From positions 1-64,000 of the forward strand of contig JADIZR010000001.1 of assembly GCA_016704655.1 (NCBI GenBank): a stretch of DNA of 64,000 nt. Reading direction: 5' to 3'. Shown one piece after another: positions 52,300 to 60,942 of this stretch. The position numbers were made by a program, and so were the translations under genes. Each line of letters opens with the position of its first letter. The stretch's first letter is position 1. The DNA is from Pseudomonadota bacterium (GTDB lineage Bacteria; Pseudomonadota; Gammaproteobacteria; Steroidobacterales; Steroidobacteraceae). A model generated the notes under the pieces. That model was given only the letters and a program-made list of their open reading frames with translations, ran no database searches and had not been told where the DNA came from.

Positions 52300-52659
52300 A
52301 TGGATACACCGGCAAAGGTTGACTTCGTGCGCAGGTACCTCCGGGCCCTTTCTGCCAGGGACCTGGACACCATCAAGAGCTTTTTCGACGACGACAGTAC
52401 GTTTGAAGATCCATACGGCGGCCGCTGTTTGCAGGGCGTCGCGAAGATCGCTGCCTTCTATCAGAAGGTCTTTGTCTACGACTGGTCGGCAGAGCAGACC
52501 GGCGAAGCGTGCGCCTGTGGCGATGCGGTCGCCGTTCCCTATCGAGCCAGAGTCGGGTCGAACCTCGTCAACTGCATCACGGTCTTCCAGTTTGCCGACT
52601 CGGGAAAGTTGAAGAGCATGCGTGCGTACTGGGGTCCCGAGAACATGACCCCGATCTGA
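52300..52659 (+). CDS. SnoaL/ketosteroid-isomerase-like protein
   Basis: A 119-residue small NTF2-fold protein: VDFVRRYLRALSARDLDTI, FFDDDSTFEDPYGGRCLQG, and YRARVGSNLVNCITVFQF with the last strands. Such proteins isomerise or hydrate polycyclic or unsaturated substrates, but many are uncharacterised. It follows the SDR after 17 bp. Confidence 0.85.
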   Translation: MDTPAKVDFVRRYLRALSARDLDTIKSFFDDDSTFEDPYGGRCLQGVAKIAAFYQKVFVYDWSAEQTGEACACGDAVAVPYRARVGSNLVNCITVFQFADSGKLKSMRAYWGPENMTPI

Positions 52660-52703
52660 TCGGGTCCGGGGTGATCAGTCCTTCCAGGTTTCCAGGGGGA
52701 ACG

Positions 52704-52817
52704 ATGGCTGAGGATCGCAAGGGCTGGGATCTGGAAGCCGATGTCGTCGTCCTCGGTCCGGGCATGACGTTCGGTTTCATTGCGGGGCGACACGCCGCGC
52801 AACAGAGCCGGGGCTGA
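52704..52817 (+). pseudogene. 5' fragment of an FAD-dependent dehydrogenase
   Basis: A 37-codon stretch with its own GGGGGAA ribosome binding site that starts like FAD-binding dehydrogenases (WDLEADVVVLGPG, the first Rossmann strand), as in 3-ketosteroid dehydrogenase-type proteins. The glycine motif then loses the pattern and a stop follows. The next large gene starts 22 bp later without an ATG, so a deletion probably joined the two. Confidence 0.5.
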
Positions 52818-52839
52818 GACGTCGGGCTCGGGTAATCTC

Positions 52840-55800
52840 TTGGCTATCCAGACCGTATCGATCGACGATAAGTACGAGCAGTCGCACGGCCGCGTGCTGT
52901 TGTCGGGTTCACAGGCTCTGGCCCGACTGCCAATGATCCAGAAGGAATGGGATCGGGCGGCGGGCCTCGATACCGCGGGTTACATCTCCGGCTATCCCGG
53001 ATCACCGCTGGGCGACTTCGACGCGGCGTTGCTCCAGGCCAGGGAACAGCTGTCGCGGCATGACATCGTCTTCCAGCCGGGGCTCAACGAAGACCTGGCT
53101 GCCACGGCTGCGTGGGGCACCCAGCAACTTGAGAACTTTCCGGGTGCCCAGCGCTACGACGGTGTGTTCGCGCTGTGGTACGCAAAGGGACCTGGGGTCG
53201 ACCGGTCGGGCGACGCAATCAAGCACGCCAATTTTGCCGGCGTACATCCGCACGGTGGCGTGCTGGCGGTCTACGGCGACGACCATAGTGCGAAGTCGTC
53301 CTCGATCGCGCACCAGTCTGACCAGGCGTTCGCGGCGTTTTTCGTCCCGATCCTGTATCCCGCCAGTGTTCACGAGTACCTCGAATACGGTTTGAAAGGC
53401 TGGGCCCTGTCGCGGTACTCCGGTTTGTGGGTCGCCTTCAAGGGCATCAATGAAACGCTGGCGCAGACCGCCACGATCGACCTGAACCTCGATCCCTCTC
53501 TCGTGACGCTTCCGGAGGGCGGCATCTTCCCGCCCGAAGGCGTGCATTTCCTGCCTAGATCGCCCGATCCGGTGCGGAACGACCGGTTGATCAAGCGTTT
53601 CAAGATCCCGCTGGCTCACCAATTTGCCCGGGCCAATGGCCTCGATCGGTCAATCATCGCGAAGGGCGACCGTCCGCGGCTGGGAATCGTGACGGCCGGC
53701 AAGTCGTTCATCGACACCCTGCAGGCATTGCGCTTGCTGGGCGTTGACGAATCGCGTGCGCTGGCCCTTGGGATCAGCCTCTACAAGGTCGGAATGATCT
53801 GGCCTCTGGAGCCTCGGAACCTCACTGAATTTGCGGAAGGCCAGGAGGAGTTGCTGGTCGTCGAGGAGAAGGCGGCCTTCCTCGAGAACCAGATCTGCGC
53901 GCTGCTCATCAACAACGCACGGCGGCCGCGAGTGACGGGCAAGCAGGATGAGGCTGGCAATTTCCTGCTGCCGTCCGACGTTTTGCTCGAGCCACTGGAT
54001 CTCGCATTCGTCATCGCGGCGCGGCTCGAGTCGCTGGGCGTTGCCGACGAAGCGATTCGCAACGCCGTGGCGCGCCTGCGCGTGCGGACGGAGCGCGTCG
54101 TACTGAACGTGCCGCGACACTTCGTTCGTGCCCCGTTCTTCTGTTCGGGCTGTCCGTACAACACGGCGCTGAAGCTGCCCGAGGACAGTACGGCTTTTGC
54201 GGGCATGGGCTGCCATGCGATGGCGATGTTCTACAGCAGTTCGACCACCATGACCTGCATGCAGATGGGCGGCGAGGGCGCCAACTGGATGGGTCTCGCG
54301 CCGTTCACGACGGCCAGGCACGTCTTCCAGAACCTGGGAGACGGGACGTATCACCATTCCGGCTCGCTCGCGATTCGTGCGTCCGTCGCGGCGGGCACCA
54401 ACATCACATACAAGATCATGGTCAATGGCGTCATCGCCATGACCGGCGGACAGGACATCGCCGGGCCTTTGTCGGTTGCCGCGATATCCAACCAGATCCA
54501 TCACGAGGGCGTGCGCCGCATCGCGGTCGTCAGCGACCAGCCGTCCAACCACACGGCGAGCAGCGGGCTCGCGCCCGGGGTCGAGGTTCACCATCGCGAC
54601 GAGATGGATCGTGTCCAGCGCGCGATGCGAGAGATTCCCGGCACCACGGCGATCATCTACGAACAAGCCTGTGCGACGAACAAGCGACGGCTGCGCAAGC
54701 GGGGTCGGTACGCCGATCCGCCGAAGCGCATGTTCATAAACAAGGACGTGTGCGAGGGTTGCGGCGACTGCTCCGACCAGTCCAACTGCCTGAGCGTGCA
54801 TCCGCTTGAAACCGAGTTGGGCCTCAAGCGGCGGATCGACCAGTCCACGTGCAACAAGGATTACAGCTGCGTTAAGGGATTCTGCCCGTCGTTCGTGACA
54901 GTGCTGGGTGGCGAGCTGACCAGAAAGGCAAGTATCGAGCCAGGCGACGGCGTGTTTGCTGCGTTGCCGGCGCCTCGCGTGGCTGCCCTCGAACAGGGCT
55001 TCAGCGCCATGATCTCGGGCATCGGCGGCGAAGGTGTCGTCACGATCGGTGCCGTGCTGGCAATGGCAGCGCACGTCGAGGGCAAGCGGGCGTCGAACTT
55101 CGTCATGACGGGTATGGCTCAGAAGGGCGGCGCGGTGCACAGTCACTTGCGGATCGCGAGCGACACATCATCGGTGATGGCCGCCAGGATCGGCAATGCC
55201 GAAGCTGACCTGCTGCTAGGGTGCGATCTGGTCGCAAGCGCCGCGGTGGATTCCTTCCGCACCGTCGATCCCGCCAGAACGTACGTCCTGGGCAACAGCC
55301 GGATCGCACCGACGGCTTCGTTCACCAAGGATCCGAACGCCAGCTTCGACAGTAGTCCGCTGATCGATCAGATACGCGCACTCGTGGGCGAAGAGCGCTG
55401 CGACTTCGTTGATGCCACCAACCTGGCATCCAGCCTGACGGGAAATTCCCTGGCGACCAACATGTTCATGGTCGGTGTCGCCTCGCAGAAGGGCCTGCTT
55501 CCGATCGGGACGGAAGCGATCAATCGTGCCATCGAGCTGAACGGCACCGCCGTTTCGCTCAACAAGCTGGCGTACAAGCTTGGCCGGATGGCAGTGCACG
55601 ATCCTGCGGTGCTCGAGCGCCTCCTGGCGGGACAATCCACGGTGCCTGTCGAGAAACGCAAGGTTCGTCTCGAGGAGATCGTCGCAGACCGGTCGGCACG
55701 CCTTGAGCAGTATCAGGACGAAGCCTATGCACGTACCTACGCGGGTTTCGTGTCCGAGGTGGCCTCCCGCGAGAAATCGGTGGTGCCCGGCAGTTCGGTG

Positions 55801-56331
55801 CTCGCCGTAGCGGTGGCACGCAACCTCGCCAGGCTGATGGCTTACAAGGACGAATATGAGGTCGCGCGGTTGTATTCTTCACCCGAGTTCCTGGCGTCGC
55901 TGCGAGCCGAGATCGCGGGAGACGTCAAGCTCAGGTTCAACCTGGCGCCGCCGCTGTTCGCCAGGAAAGACCCGCGGACCGGGCACCTGTTGAAGCGCGA
56001 GTACGGCGGCTGGGTCTTGCCGGTGTTCAGGGTGCTGGCAAAGTTGAAGGTATTGCGCGGAACAGCATTCGACATTGCCGGGTACACGACCGAGCGCAAG
56101 AGCGAGCGGCAACTGATCGCCGATTACCGCGACCTGATAAGCCAGGTCACGGGCCGGTTGACTCCGGAGAACCATGCGCTGGCTGTGCAACTCGCGAACA
56201 CGCCCGACCAGATCCGTGGTTACGGCCACGTCAAGGATCGCAACATCGCGACCGCGCGATTGGAACAGGCTGCGTTACTGGAGAAATTTAGCAACGACGG
56301 CAGGCCGGAATCCAGGCTTGGGGCCGCTTGA
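52840..56331 (+). CDS. Giant 2-oxoacid (indolepyruvate-type):ferredoxin oxidoreductase
   Basis: Oxidatively decarboxylates a 2-oxoacid to the acyl-CoA with ferredoxin as acceptor. The 1163-residue product fuses all functions: an N-terminal pyruvate-type region with SGYPGSPLGDFD and GPGVDRSGDAIKHANFAG, the TPP-binding domain (GMGCHAMAMFY to GSLAIRASVAAGTN), a two-cluster ferredoxin segment (VCEGCGDCSDQSNC, CNKDYSCVKGFCP) and a gamma-type domain (SGIGGEGVVTIGAVLAMAAH, MAQKGGAVHSHLR). There is no ATG at the expected place; TTG 52840 is the best start. The fused form is known from aerobic Proteobacteria. The true substrate in this cluster is unknown. Confidence 0.88.
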   Translation: MAIQTVSIDDKYEQSHGRVLLSGSQALARLPMIQKEWDRAAGLDTAGYISGYPGSPLGDFDAALLQAREQLSRHDIVFQPGLNEDLAATAAWGTQQLENFPGAQRYDGVFALWYAKGPGVDRSGDAIKHANFAGVHPHGGVLAVYGDDHSAKSSSIAHQSDQAFAAFFVPILYPASVHEYLEYGLKGWALSRYSGLWVAFKGINETLAQTATIDLNLDPSLVTLPEGGIFPPEGVHFLPRSPDPVRNDRLIKRFKIPLAHQFARANGLDRSIIAKGDRPRLGIVTAGKSFIDTLQALRLLGVDESRALALGISLYKVGMIWPLEPRNLTEFAEGQEELLVVEEKAAFLENQICALLINNARRPRVTGKQDEAGNFLLPSDVLLEPLDLAFVIAARLESLGVADEAIRNAVARLRVRTERVVLNVPRHFVRAPFFCSGCPYNTALKLPEDSTAFAGMGCHAMAMFYSSSTTMTCMQMGGEGANWMGLAPFTTARHVFQNLGDGTYHHSGSLAIRASVAAGTNITYKIMVNGVIAMTGGQDIAGPLSVAAISNQIHHEGVRRIAVVSDQPSNHTASSGLAPGVEVHHRDEMDRVQRAMREIPGTTAIIYEQACATNKRRLRKRGRYADPPKRMFINKDVCEGCGDCSDQSNCLSVHPLETELGLKRRIDQSTCNKDYSCVKGFCPSFVTVLGGELTRKASIEPGDGVFAALPAPRVAALEQGFSAMISGIGGEGVVTIGAVLAMAAHVEGKRASNFVMTGMAQKGGAVHSHLRIASDTSSVMAARIGNAEADLLLGCDLVASAAVDSFRTVDPARTYVLGNSRIAPTASFTKDPNASFDSSPLIDQIRALVGEERCDFVDATNLASSLTGNSLATNMFMVGVASQKGLLPIGTEAINRAIELNGTAVSLNKLAYKLGRMAVHDPAVLERLLAGQSTVPVEKRKVRLEEIVADRSARLEQYQDEAYARTYAGFVSEVASREKSVVPGSSVLAVAVARNLARLMAYKDEYEVARLYSSPEFLASLRAEIAGDVKLRFNLAPPLFARKDPRTGHLLKREYGGWVLPVFRVLAKLKVLRGTAFDIAGYTTERKSERQLIADYRDLISQVTGRLTPENHALAVQLANTPDQIRGYGHVKDRNIATARLEQAALLEKFSNDGRPESRLGAA

Positions 56332-56377
56332 GCATAGATCGAGCGCGACATCAGCTGAAGTCAGGAAGGAACAGTCC

Positions 56378-57385
56378 ATGAGAGCACCTATCGGATTCGA
56401 CATCGCCGACGAATACATGCACGCGCCAACGGACCATCCGCAATTCAACGAGTCGATGTACTTCAATTTCGTCGACGGGAATTCCGGGTTTGCAACGCTC
56501 GTGCGCATGGGGAATAGGGCCAACGAAGGTCACGCGGAAGTGACCGTGCTCGTGTACCTGCCGGGCGGCGGTGCCGCGTTCCACTTCGAGCGAGCGGACA
56601 TCAAGGACAACTCGGCGTTTGCCTCGGCCGGGCTTCGATTCGAGATCGTGGAGCCCTTCAGGCATTCGCGGGTGACGTTCGACGGCCAGGTGAGGATGAT
56701 GGCCAGCGGGACGGAACTCGAGGACGCCAAGAAGGTGTTCTCCGAGAACCCGTTGAAGCGCATGCAGTTGACGCTCGACTACGAGGACGTCGTGCCCATG
56801 TTCGGCCTGGGATCCGGCGAGTCGGGTGGATCGGGGATCGCTGGGGCGGAGGACTCCATCGCGACCGGGCACTACCAGGGGCCATGCCGAGTGCGGGGTA
56901 CGCTCACGATCGACGGCGAGTCGCACTCCTTGACGGGGCTGGGCTACAGGGACCACTCGTGGGGGCCCCGGATCTGGCAGGGACCGGCGTTCTGGAGATG
57001 GGTCTGCGGCATCGCGGACGAGAAGAACGCGTTCATCGGGTGGCTGTCCAAGATTGGAGACAAGCGCCCGCCGGACCGCGGCATGGTCCTGCGCGACGGC
57101 AAGTTATCCTTCGTCGAGCGGATCGAGCTCGAGAGTTCTTACGGCCCGGCACCCTACTACCCGGAGGCGATGCGGATGACGCTGCACACGGCGGACGGCT
57201 CTACGCACCAGGTGAACGGCAAGTCGATCAACCTCGTGCCGCTGCGCAATCGTCGTCACGGCGAGGTCGCTCGCCTGGCCGAACTCGTCTGCCGCTACGA
57301 GTTCGACGGCCTCGTGGCGTACGGCATCTCGGAATACCACGACCGCATGACCGATGGCGTACCGGCCGGCATGCACGAAGCCTGA
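56378..57385 (+). CDS. CrtC/AttH-like (DUF7064/DUF7065) protein
   Basis: A 335-residue soluble protein made mainly of beta strands. The motif GLGYRDHSWGPR (about residues 190-200) matches the GYHDHNWG motif of carotenoid 1,2-hydratase (CrtC) and AttH relatives; proteins of this kind are called DUF7064/DUF7065 in catabolic clusters of Actinobacteria and Sphingomonads. That family fold suggests binding or hydration of a lipophilic isoprenoid-like ligand. ATG 56378 has AGGAAGGA upstream, 47 bp after the oxidoreductase. Confidence 0.75.
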   Translation: MRAPIGFDIADEYMHAPTDHPQFNESMYFNFVDGNSGFATLVRMGNRANEGHAEVTVLVYLPGGGAAFHFERADIKDNSAFASAGLRFEIVEPFRHSRVTFDGQVRMMASGTELEDAKKVFSENPLKRMQLTLDYEDVVPMFGLGSGESGGSGIAGAEDSIATGHYQGPCRVRGTLTIDGESHSLTGLGYRDHSWGPRIWQGPAFWRWVCGIADEKNAFIGWLSKIGDKRPPDRGMVLRDGKLSFVERIELESSYGPAPYYPEAMRMTLHTADGSTHQVNGKSINLVPLRNRRHGEVARLAELVCRYEFDGLVAYGISEYHDRMTDGVPAGMHEA

Positions 57386-57403
57386 TTCAATGGAGCACGC
57401 ACG

Positions 57404-57934
57404 ATGAGACCGTTTCCTGACGAGATCCTGCGCAGCATGCAGTACTCGCTGCAGACGTACGTAATTCCCAACGTCAATGACAAGTGGGGCTCCTACGTTG
57501 CCAAGGTCATGAAGAAGATGCTGCTCCACCTTGAGTTGCGCTGGAAGCTGGAGGGGCCGCTGTTGCTCGAGGACATCGCCGACCTCAGGACCCTGCTGGC
57601 TTCGCTTCGGACTTCGCTTTCGACAGCTGCCTTCGAGCGAGACGACGACGCGAAAAAGCTTGTCGTACGCATCGACGCGACGCTTGCCGATACGCGCGAG
57701 CTTCCGACCGGTTACGTGTCGGTCGAGTCGCTCACACAGGTAAGCGAGGCGTTGCGGGAGACCCTCGTCACCGTCATCGAAACCTGCGATCTCCTCGCCG
57801 AGCATGGATTCGAATCGACACTGGCGCCCGCACGTGACGAGATTCGAGCGTATCTGCGGCGCGAGGTCGATCGCGACAATCAGCTAGTGGAGCCTACGTT
57901 CATGTCCTTTGCACCAGCCTCATCAGGCGATTAG
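57404..57934 (+). CDS. Small helical protein of unknown function ahead of a kinase
   Basis: A 176-residue, nearly all-helical protein without membrane segment or signal. Its N-terminal half (RPFPDEILRSMQYSLQTYVIPNV, WGSYVAKVMKKMLLHLEL) is amphipathic. I recognise no motif. It lies directly before an aminoglycoside-phosphotransferase-fold kinase, as the small LvaB protein does with the LvaA kinase in levulinate catabolism, where both are needed for activity. I do not claim sequence homology, only the same layout. Confidence 0.6.
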   Translation: MRPFPDEILRSMQYSLQTYVIPNVNDKWGSYVAKVMKKMLLHLELRWKLEGPLLLEDIADLRTLLASLRTSLSTAAFERDDDAKKLVVRIDATLADTRELPTGYVSVESLTQVSEALRETLVTVIETCDLLAEHGFESTLAPARDEIRAYLRREVDRDNQLVEPTFMSFAPASSGD

Positions 57935-57982
57935 GGCAGCGCCCTCTTCCGATCAACGACAACATCAACCGGAGTCAACCGA

Positions 57983-58999
57983 ATGAGTGACCCTCAGAAT
58001 GCGATGGGCGCAGAGCGCCTCGGGTCATACCTGCGCACGAAAGTCGATGGCGCGTCGGACCTCGTCGTCGAGAAGCTGCACCGCAATATCGGTGGCATGT
58101 CCCGGGAGACCTGGTTTGCCGATGCGACATGGTCCGGCCCGAAGGGCAAGGAGACGAAGACCTTTACGATCCGGCTCGACCACCCGGAGGGGTCGGTGAT
58201 CCCGACTCCGCTCGAATTCGAGTTCAAGGTGTATGCCGCACTGGCGGACACAGACGTACCAGTGGCTCGCGCACTGTGGTTCGAGCCGTCGACCGAGTGG
58301 TTGGGCCGATCCTTCTACGTTCGCGAGACGATCGAGGGGTCGTCCGCCCCCAAGGCGCTGTTCGGCAAAGGGCAAGAAGAGTTGCGCAGGTCCATCGGCC
58401 GACAATTCGCAAGGCTGCTTGCCCGAATTCACCTGCTCGACTGGGAGAAAGCTGGATTTCCGGCGTTCATGCCGGTGCCGACGAATCCTGAAGACGCGGC
58501 TCGACTGGAGCTCGCCCGTTGGCGCAAGAACTTCGAAGACCACCGCATTGAAGCGCGACCGGTTGCGACCGAGCTGTACTCGTGGCTCAACCGCAACGCC
58601 CCCCAGGACGTGCCTCGTGTCTCGCTGGTGTGGGGTGACGTCGGCCTGGGCAACTTCATATTTCGGGGCGAGTCCGTCGTCGGTCTGACGGACTGGGAGC
58701 AGGCACATCTGGGCGACCCCATGAAGGACTGGGCGTCGGCGTTGTATCGAGGCGTCGACAACCTGTTGCCTCGCGAAGAACTTTTCGCGGAGTGGGAGAA
58801 AGAGAGTGGCCTCAAGATCGACCGGGATCGTATCCACTACTACGGGGTGTTCATCGACGCTCAATACGTGTCTATCTCGCACCCGATGATTCGACGCATC
58901 GTCGAACTTGACGGGAAGATTGACATCAGTCTCGTCCGGCTCGGCATGGGGTTCCCGTTCCACTGTCAGCATCACGGTCTGGAGATGCTCGGCGTCTGA
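57983..58999 (+). CDS. APH-fold phosphotransferase (ACAD10/LvaA-like)
   Basis: A 338-residue kinase of the aminoglycoside-phosphotransferase fold. The catalytic Brenner loop is VWGDVGLGNFIFRG (the usual H is W) and the magnesium motif is LTDWEQAHLGDP. The N-lobe has IGGMSRETWFADAT. In this superfamily such proteins phosphorylate hydroxyacids or hydroxyacyl-CoA (LvaA, ACAD10) rather than antibiotics. It forms a pair with the preceding small protein. Confidence 0.85.
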   Translation: MSDPQNAMGAERLGSYLRTKVDGASDLVVEKLHRNIGGMSRETWFADATWSGPKGKETKTFTIRLDHPEGSVIPTPLEFEFKVYAALADTDVPVARALWFEPSTEWLGRSFYVRETIEGSSAPKALFGKGQEELRRSIGRQFARLLARIHLLDWEKAGFPAFMPVPTNPEDAARLELARWRKNFEDHRIEARPVATELYSWLNRNAPQDVPRVSLVWGDVGLGNFIFRGESVVGLTDWEQAHLGDPMKDWASALYRGVDNLLPREELFAEWEKESGLKIDRDRIHYYGVFIDAQYVSISHPMIRRIVELDGKIDISLVRLGMGFPFHCQHHGLEMLGV

Positions 59000-59041
59000 G
59001 ATTCCATGCGCCGGTCAGCAATCCCCTGCAGGAGCCATCGA

Positions 59042-60025
59042 ATGAAGGCACTCGTCATCCCGCGCTTCGGCGATCCGGACGTGCTGACGTGGACGGACCA
59101 GCCTGAACCCGTGCCGGGACCCGGTGAATTGCTGGTCCGGGTTCGTGCCTTCGCCGTCAACTGGGCCGATCTCATGCAGCGTGCGGGCAGGTATCCGGGG
59201 GGTCCCACGCCCCCGTTCATTGCAGGCCACGACCTGGTGGGTGAGGTCGTCGGACGTGGGCCGGACACAGCAGGGCCGGCCGACGGTACGCGCGTTTTCG
59301 GGGTCCTCGGTCGCGCGGGCGGCGCCGCCGAACTGGTGGCGGCACCAGCAGCCTGGTTTCATCCAGTTCCGGAAATTCTCAGCAATGAGCAGGCGGCGGG
59401 TCTCGCAGGCCCTTATTTCACAGCGGACGTCGCCATCCAGGACTTCGGCCGGTTGCGAAGTGGAGAGACCGTACTCGTCCATGCAGCCGCCGGGGGTTAC
59501 GGCAGCGCCGCGGTTCAGCTCTGCCGGCACTATCGCGCCGGGACGATCATCGCGACGGCGGGCGGTGACGACAAGGTTCGCCGGATCAAGGAGTGGGGCG
59601 TCGACGTCGTGGTGAACTACCAGACCAGCGACTTCGTCGAAATCGTGGCCGACGTCACCAAGGGGCGCGGCGTCGACCTGGTTCTCGAATCGGTCGGGGG
59701 TGAGGTGCTCGGCAAGAGCTTCGACTGCATCGCGCCGCTCGGCCGCCTCGTGAGCGTCGGAGCCAGTTCGGGCGAGAGCAGCCGCCGGTTCCGCCTGCAG
59801 ACGCTATTCGAGCGCGGCATCTCGGTTTCCGGATTTACGCTCGGTCTCTGGTTGCAGAATCGCCCCGAACTGGTGGAAGCGGCAGCTCGGCGCGTGATCG
59901 AAGCGGTTCGAGCCGGCTCGGCGGTCCCGGTGATCGGAGGAGTGTTCCCGATCGAAAAAGTTGCCGAAGCACATGCATTCATGGCGGGTCGTCGATCCAT
60001 CGGCCGGACCGTCGTCGTAATCTGA
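59042..60025 (+). CDS. Zinc-independent NADPH:quinone oxidoreductase-type MDR protein
   Basis: A 327-residue medium-chain dehydrogenase of the quinone oxidoreductase/crotonyl-CoA reductase branch. LVHAAAGGYGSAAVQLCR is the NADPH loop (Gly-Gly-Tyr-Gly instead of the usual GGVG), preceded by AVNWADLMQRAGRYPGG and followed by RIKEWGVDVVVNY. Catalytic zinc cysteines are absent. It probably reduces an enone or alpha,beta-unsaturated acyl-CoA. ATG 59042 is chosen over an in-frame ATG 12 codons upstream. Confidence 0.88.
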   Translation: MKALVIPRFGDPDVLTWTDQPEPVPGPGELLVRVRAFAVNWADLMQRAGRYPGGPTPPFIAGHDLVGEVVGRGPDTAGPADGTRVFGVLGRAGGAAELVAAPAAWFHPVPEILSNEQAAGLAGPYFTADVAIQDFGRLRSGETVLVHAAAGGYGSAAVQLCRHYRAGTIIATAGGDDKVRRIKEWGVDVVVNYQTSDFVEIVADVTKGRGVDLVLESVGGEVLGKSFDCIAPLGRLVSVGASSGESSRRFRLQTLFERGISVSGFTLGLWLQNRPELVEAAARRVIEAVRAGSAVPVIGGVFPIEKVAEAHAFMAGRRSIGRTVVVI

Positions 60026-60051
60026 ACGGTTACGGACGGCCCGTTCGTTTC

Positions 60052-60666
60052 CTAGGCCTCGAACTCCGGAATGCACTCCTCGCGCAGGATGCGCTTGAGC
60101 AGGTAGCGGAAGGTCTGCAGGATCCGCACGCGCCGCGCGTGATCGGTTCGTGCGCACAGCTGCTTGCTGGTGGAGTCGAACAGCACGAGCAACGACTCGG
60201 CAGCCTCACGAGGATGGGGAAGTTCGAGCTTTCCCGCCGCCATCGCTTCGGCAAGAAGGTCTTCCAGAATCGGCGTGAACCGTTTCATGCAGATGTGCGC
60301 GACGCGACTGTACAACGCCACATTGCGCCAGTGATAGAGGTGCTTCCAGATGTCCCTGTTGCGGAAGAAGTCGTCGTGATACGCCTTCAGGACGTTCCTG
60401 ATCCGCCAGATGATGTCCTGGTCTTTCCGCACGTAGACGGCCAGCAGCTTGTCGCTGGTGTCGGAGATCAGCTTGTCGCTCACTGCAATCAGCAGGTCTT
60501 CCTTCGAGTCGAAGTGGTAATAGTAGGTCCCTTTGGAAATTTTCACCTCGCTGACGAGTCTATCGACGGTGGTGTTGTCGTAACCGTCCTGAATGAACAG
60601 CTTCTCCGCCCGCTCGACGATTCTCTTTTCACGCTCTTGCGCCGCGGCCTTGGAAAGTCTGGGCAT
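60052..60666 (-). CDS. TetR-family transcriptional regulator
   Basis: A 204-residue repressor with the HTH in residues 15-60: RIVERAEKLFIQDGYDNTTVDRLVSEV and ISKGTYYYHFDSKEDLL. The C-terminal ligand domain is helical and basic. It sits between the MDR gene and the divergent enoyl-CoA hydratase, the place of a local regulator. A TGAC-N5-GTCA palindrome in the intergenic region and again at 51421-51433 is its likely operator. Confidence 0.92.
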   Translation of the reverse strand: MPRLSKAAAQEREKRIVERAEKLFIQDGYDNTTVDRLVSEVKISKGTYYYHFDSKEDLLIAVSDKLISDTSDKLLAVYVRKDQDIIWRIRNVLKAYHDDFFRNRDIWKHLYHWRNVALYSRVAHICMKRFTPILEDLLAEAMAAGKLELPHPREAAESLLVLFDSTSKQLCARTDHARRVRILQTFRYLLKRILREECIPEFEA

Positions 60667-60863
60667 TCAGCATCCCCATTTGATCGTGAGCAGAAGGGAT
60701 CGTGGACCTTGCCCGGTGGATGTCTCGCGCTCGAGACAATCAAGCCGGACCGCGGGCCAGGCGATGCTCTAATCTGCCGTGCGGCCCTGCGGGCTACAGC
60801 CTGCCCGTGGTGATACGGGCGACTCTCGATCGGTGGCCCCCACGGCGCTCCGCGGACATGTGC

Positions 60864-60915
60864 TTGACAGGGTTCACGACGCTCTGTACGATTTTTCTAT
60901 TATGACCAACAGTCA
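60864..60915 (+). promoter_or_regulatory. Promoter with TGAC-N5-GTCA operator for the enoyl-CoA hydratase unit
   Basis: TTGACA (60864-60869), 17-bp spacer and TACGAT (60887-60892), near consensus. The palindrome TGAC-N5-GTCA at 60903-60915 covers the expected transcription start, a classic repressor site. The region 60667-60942 also holds the divergent TetR gene's promoter, for which no clear hexamers are seen. Confidence 0.6.
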
Positions 60916-60942
60916 GCAAAAAAGTCCACGGGGGTAGTAAAC

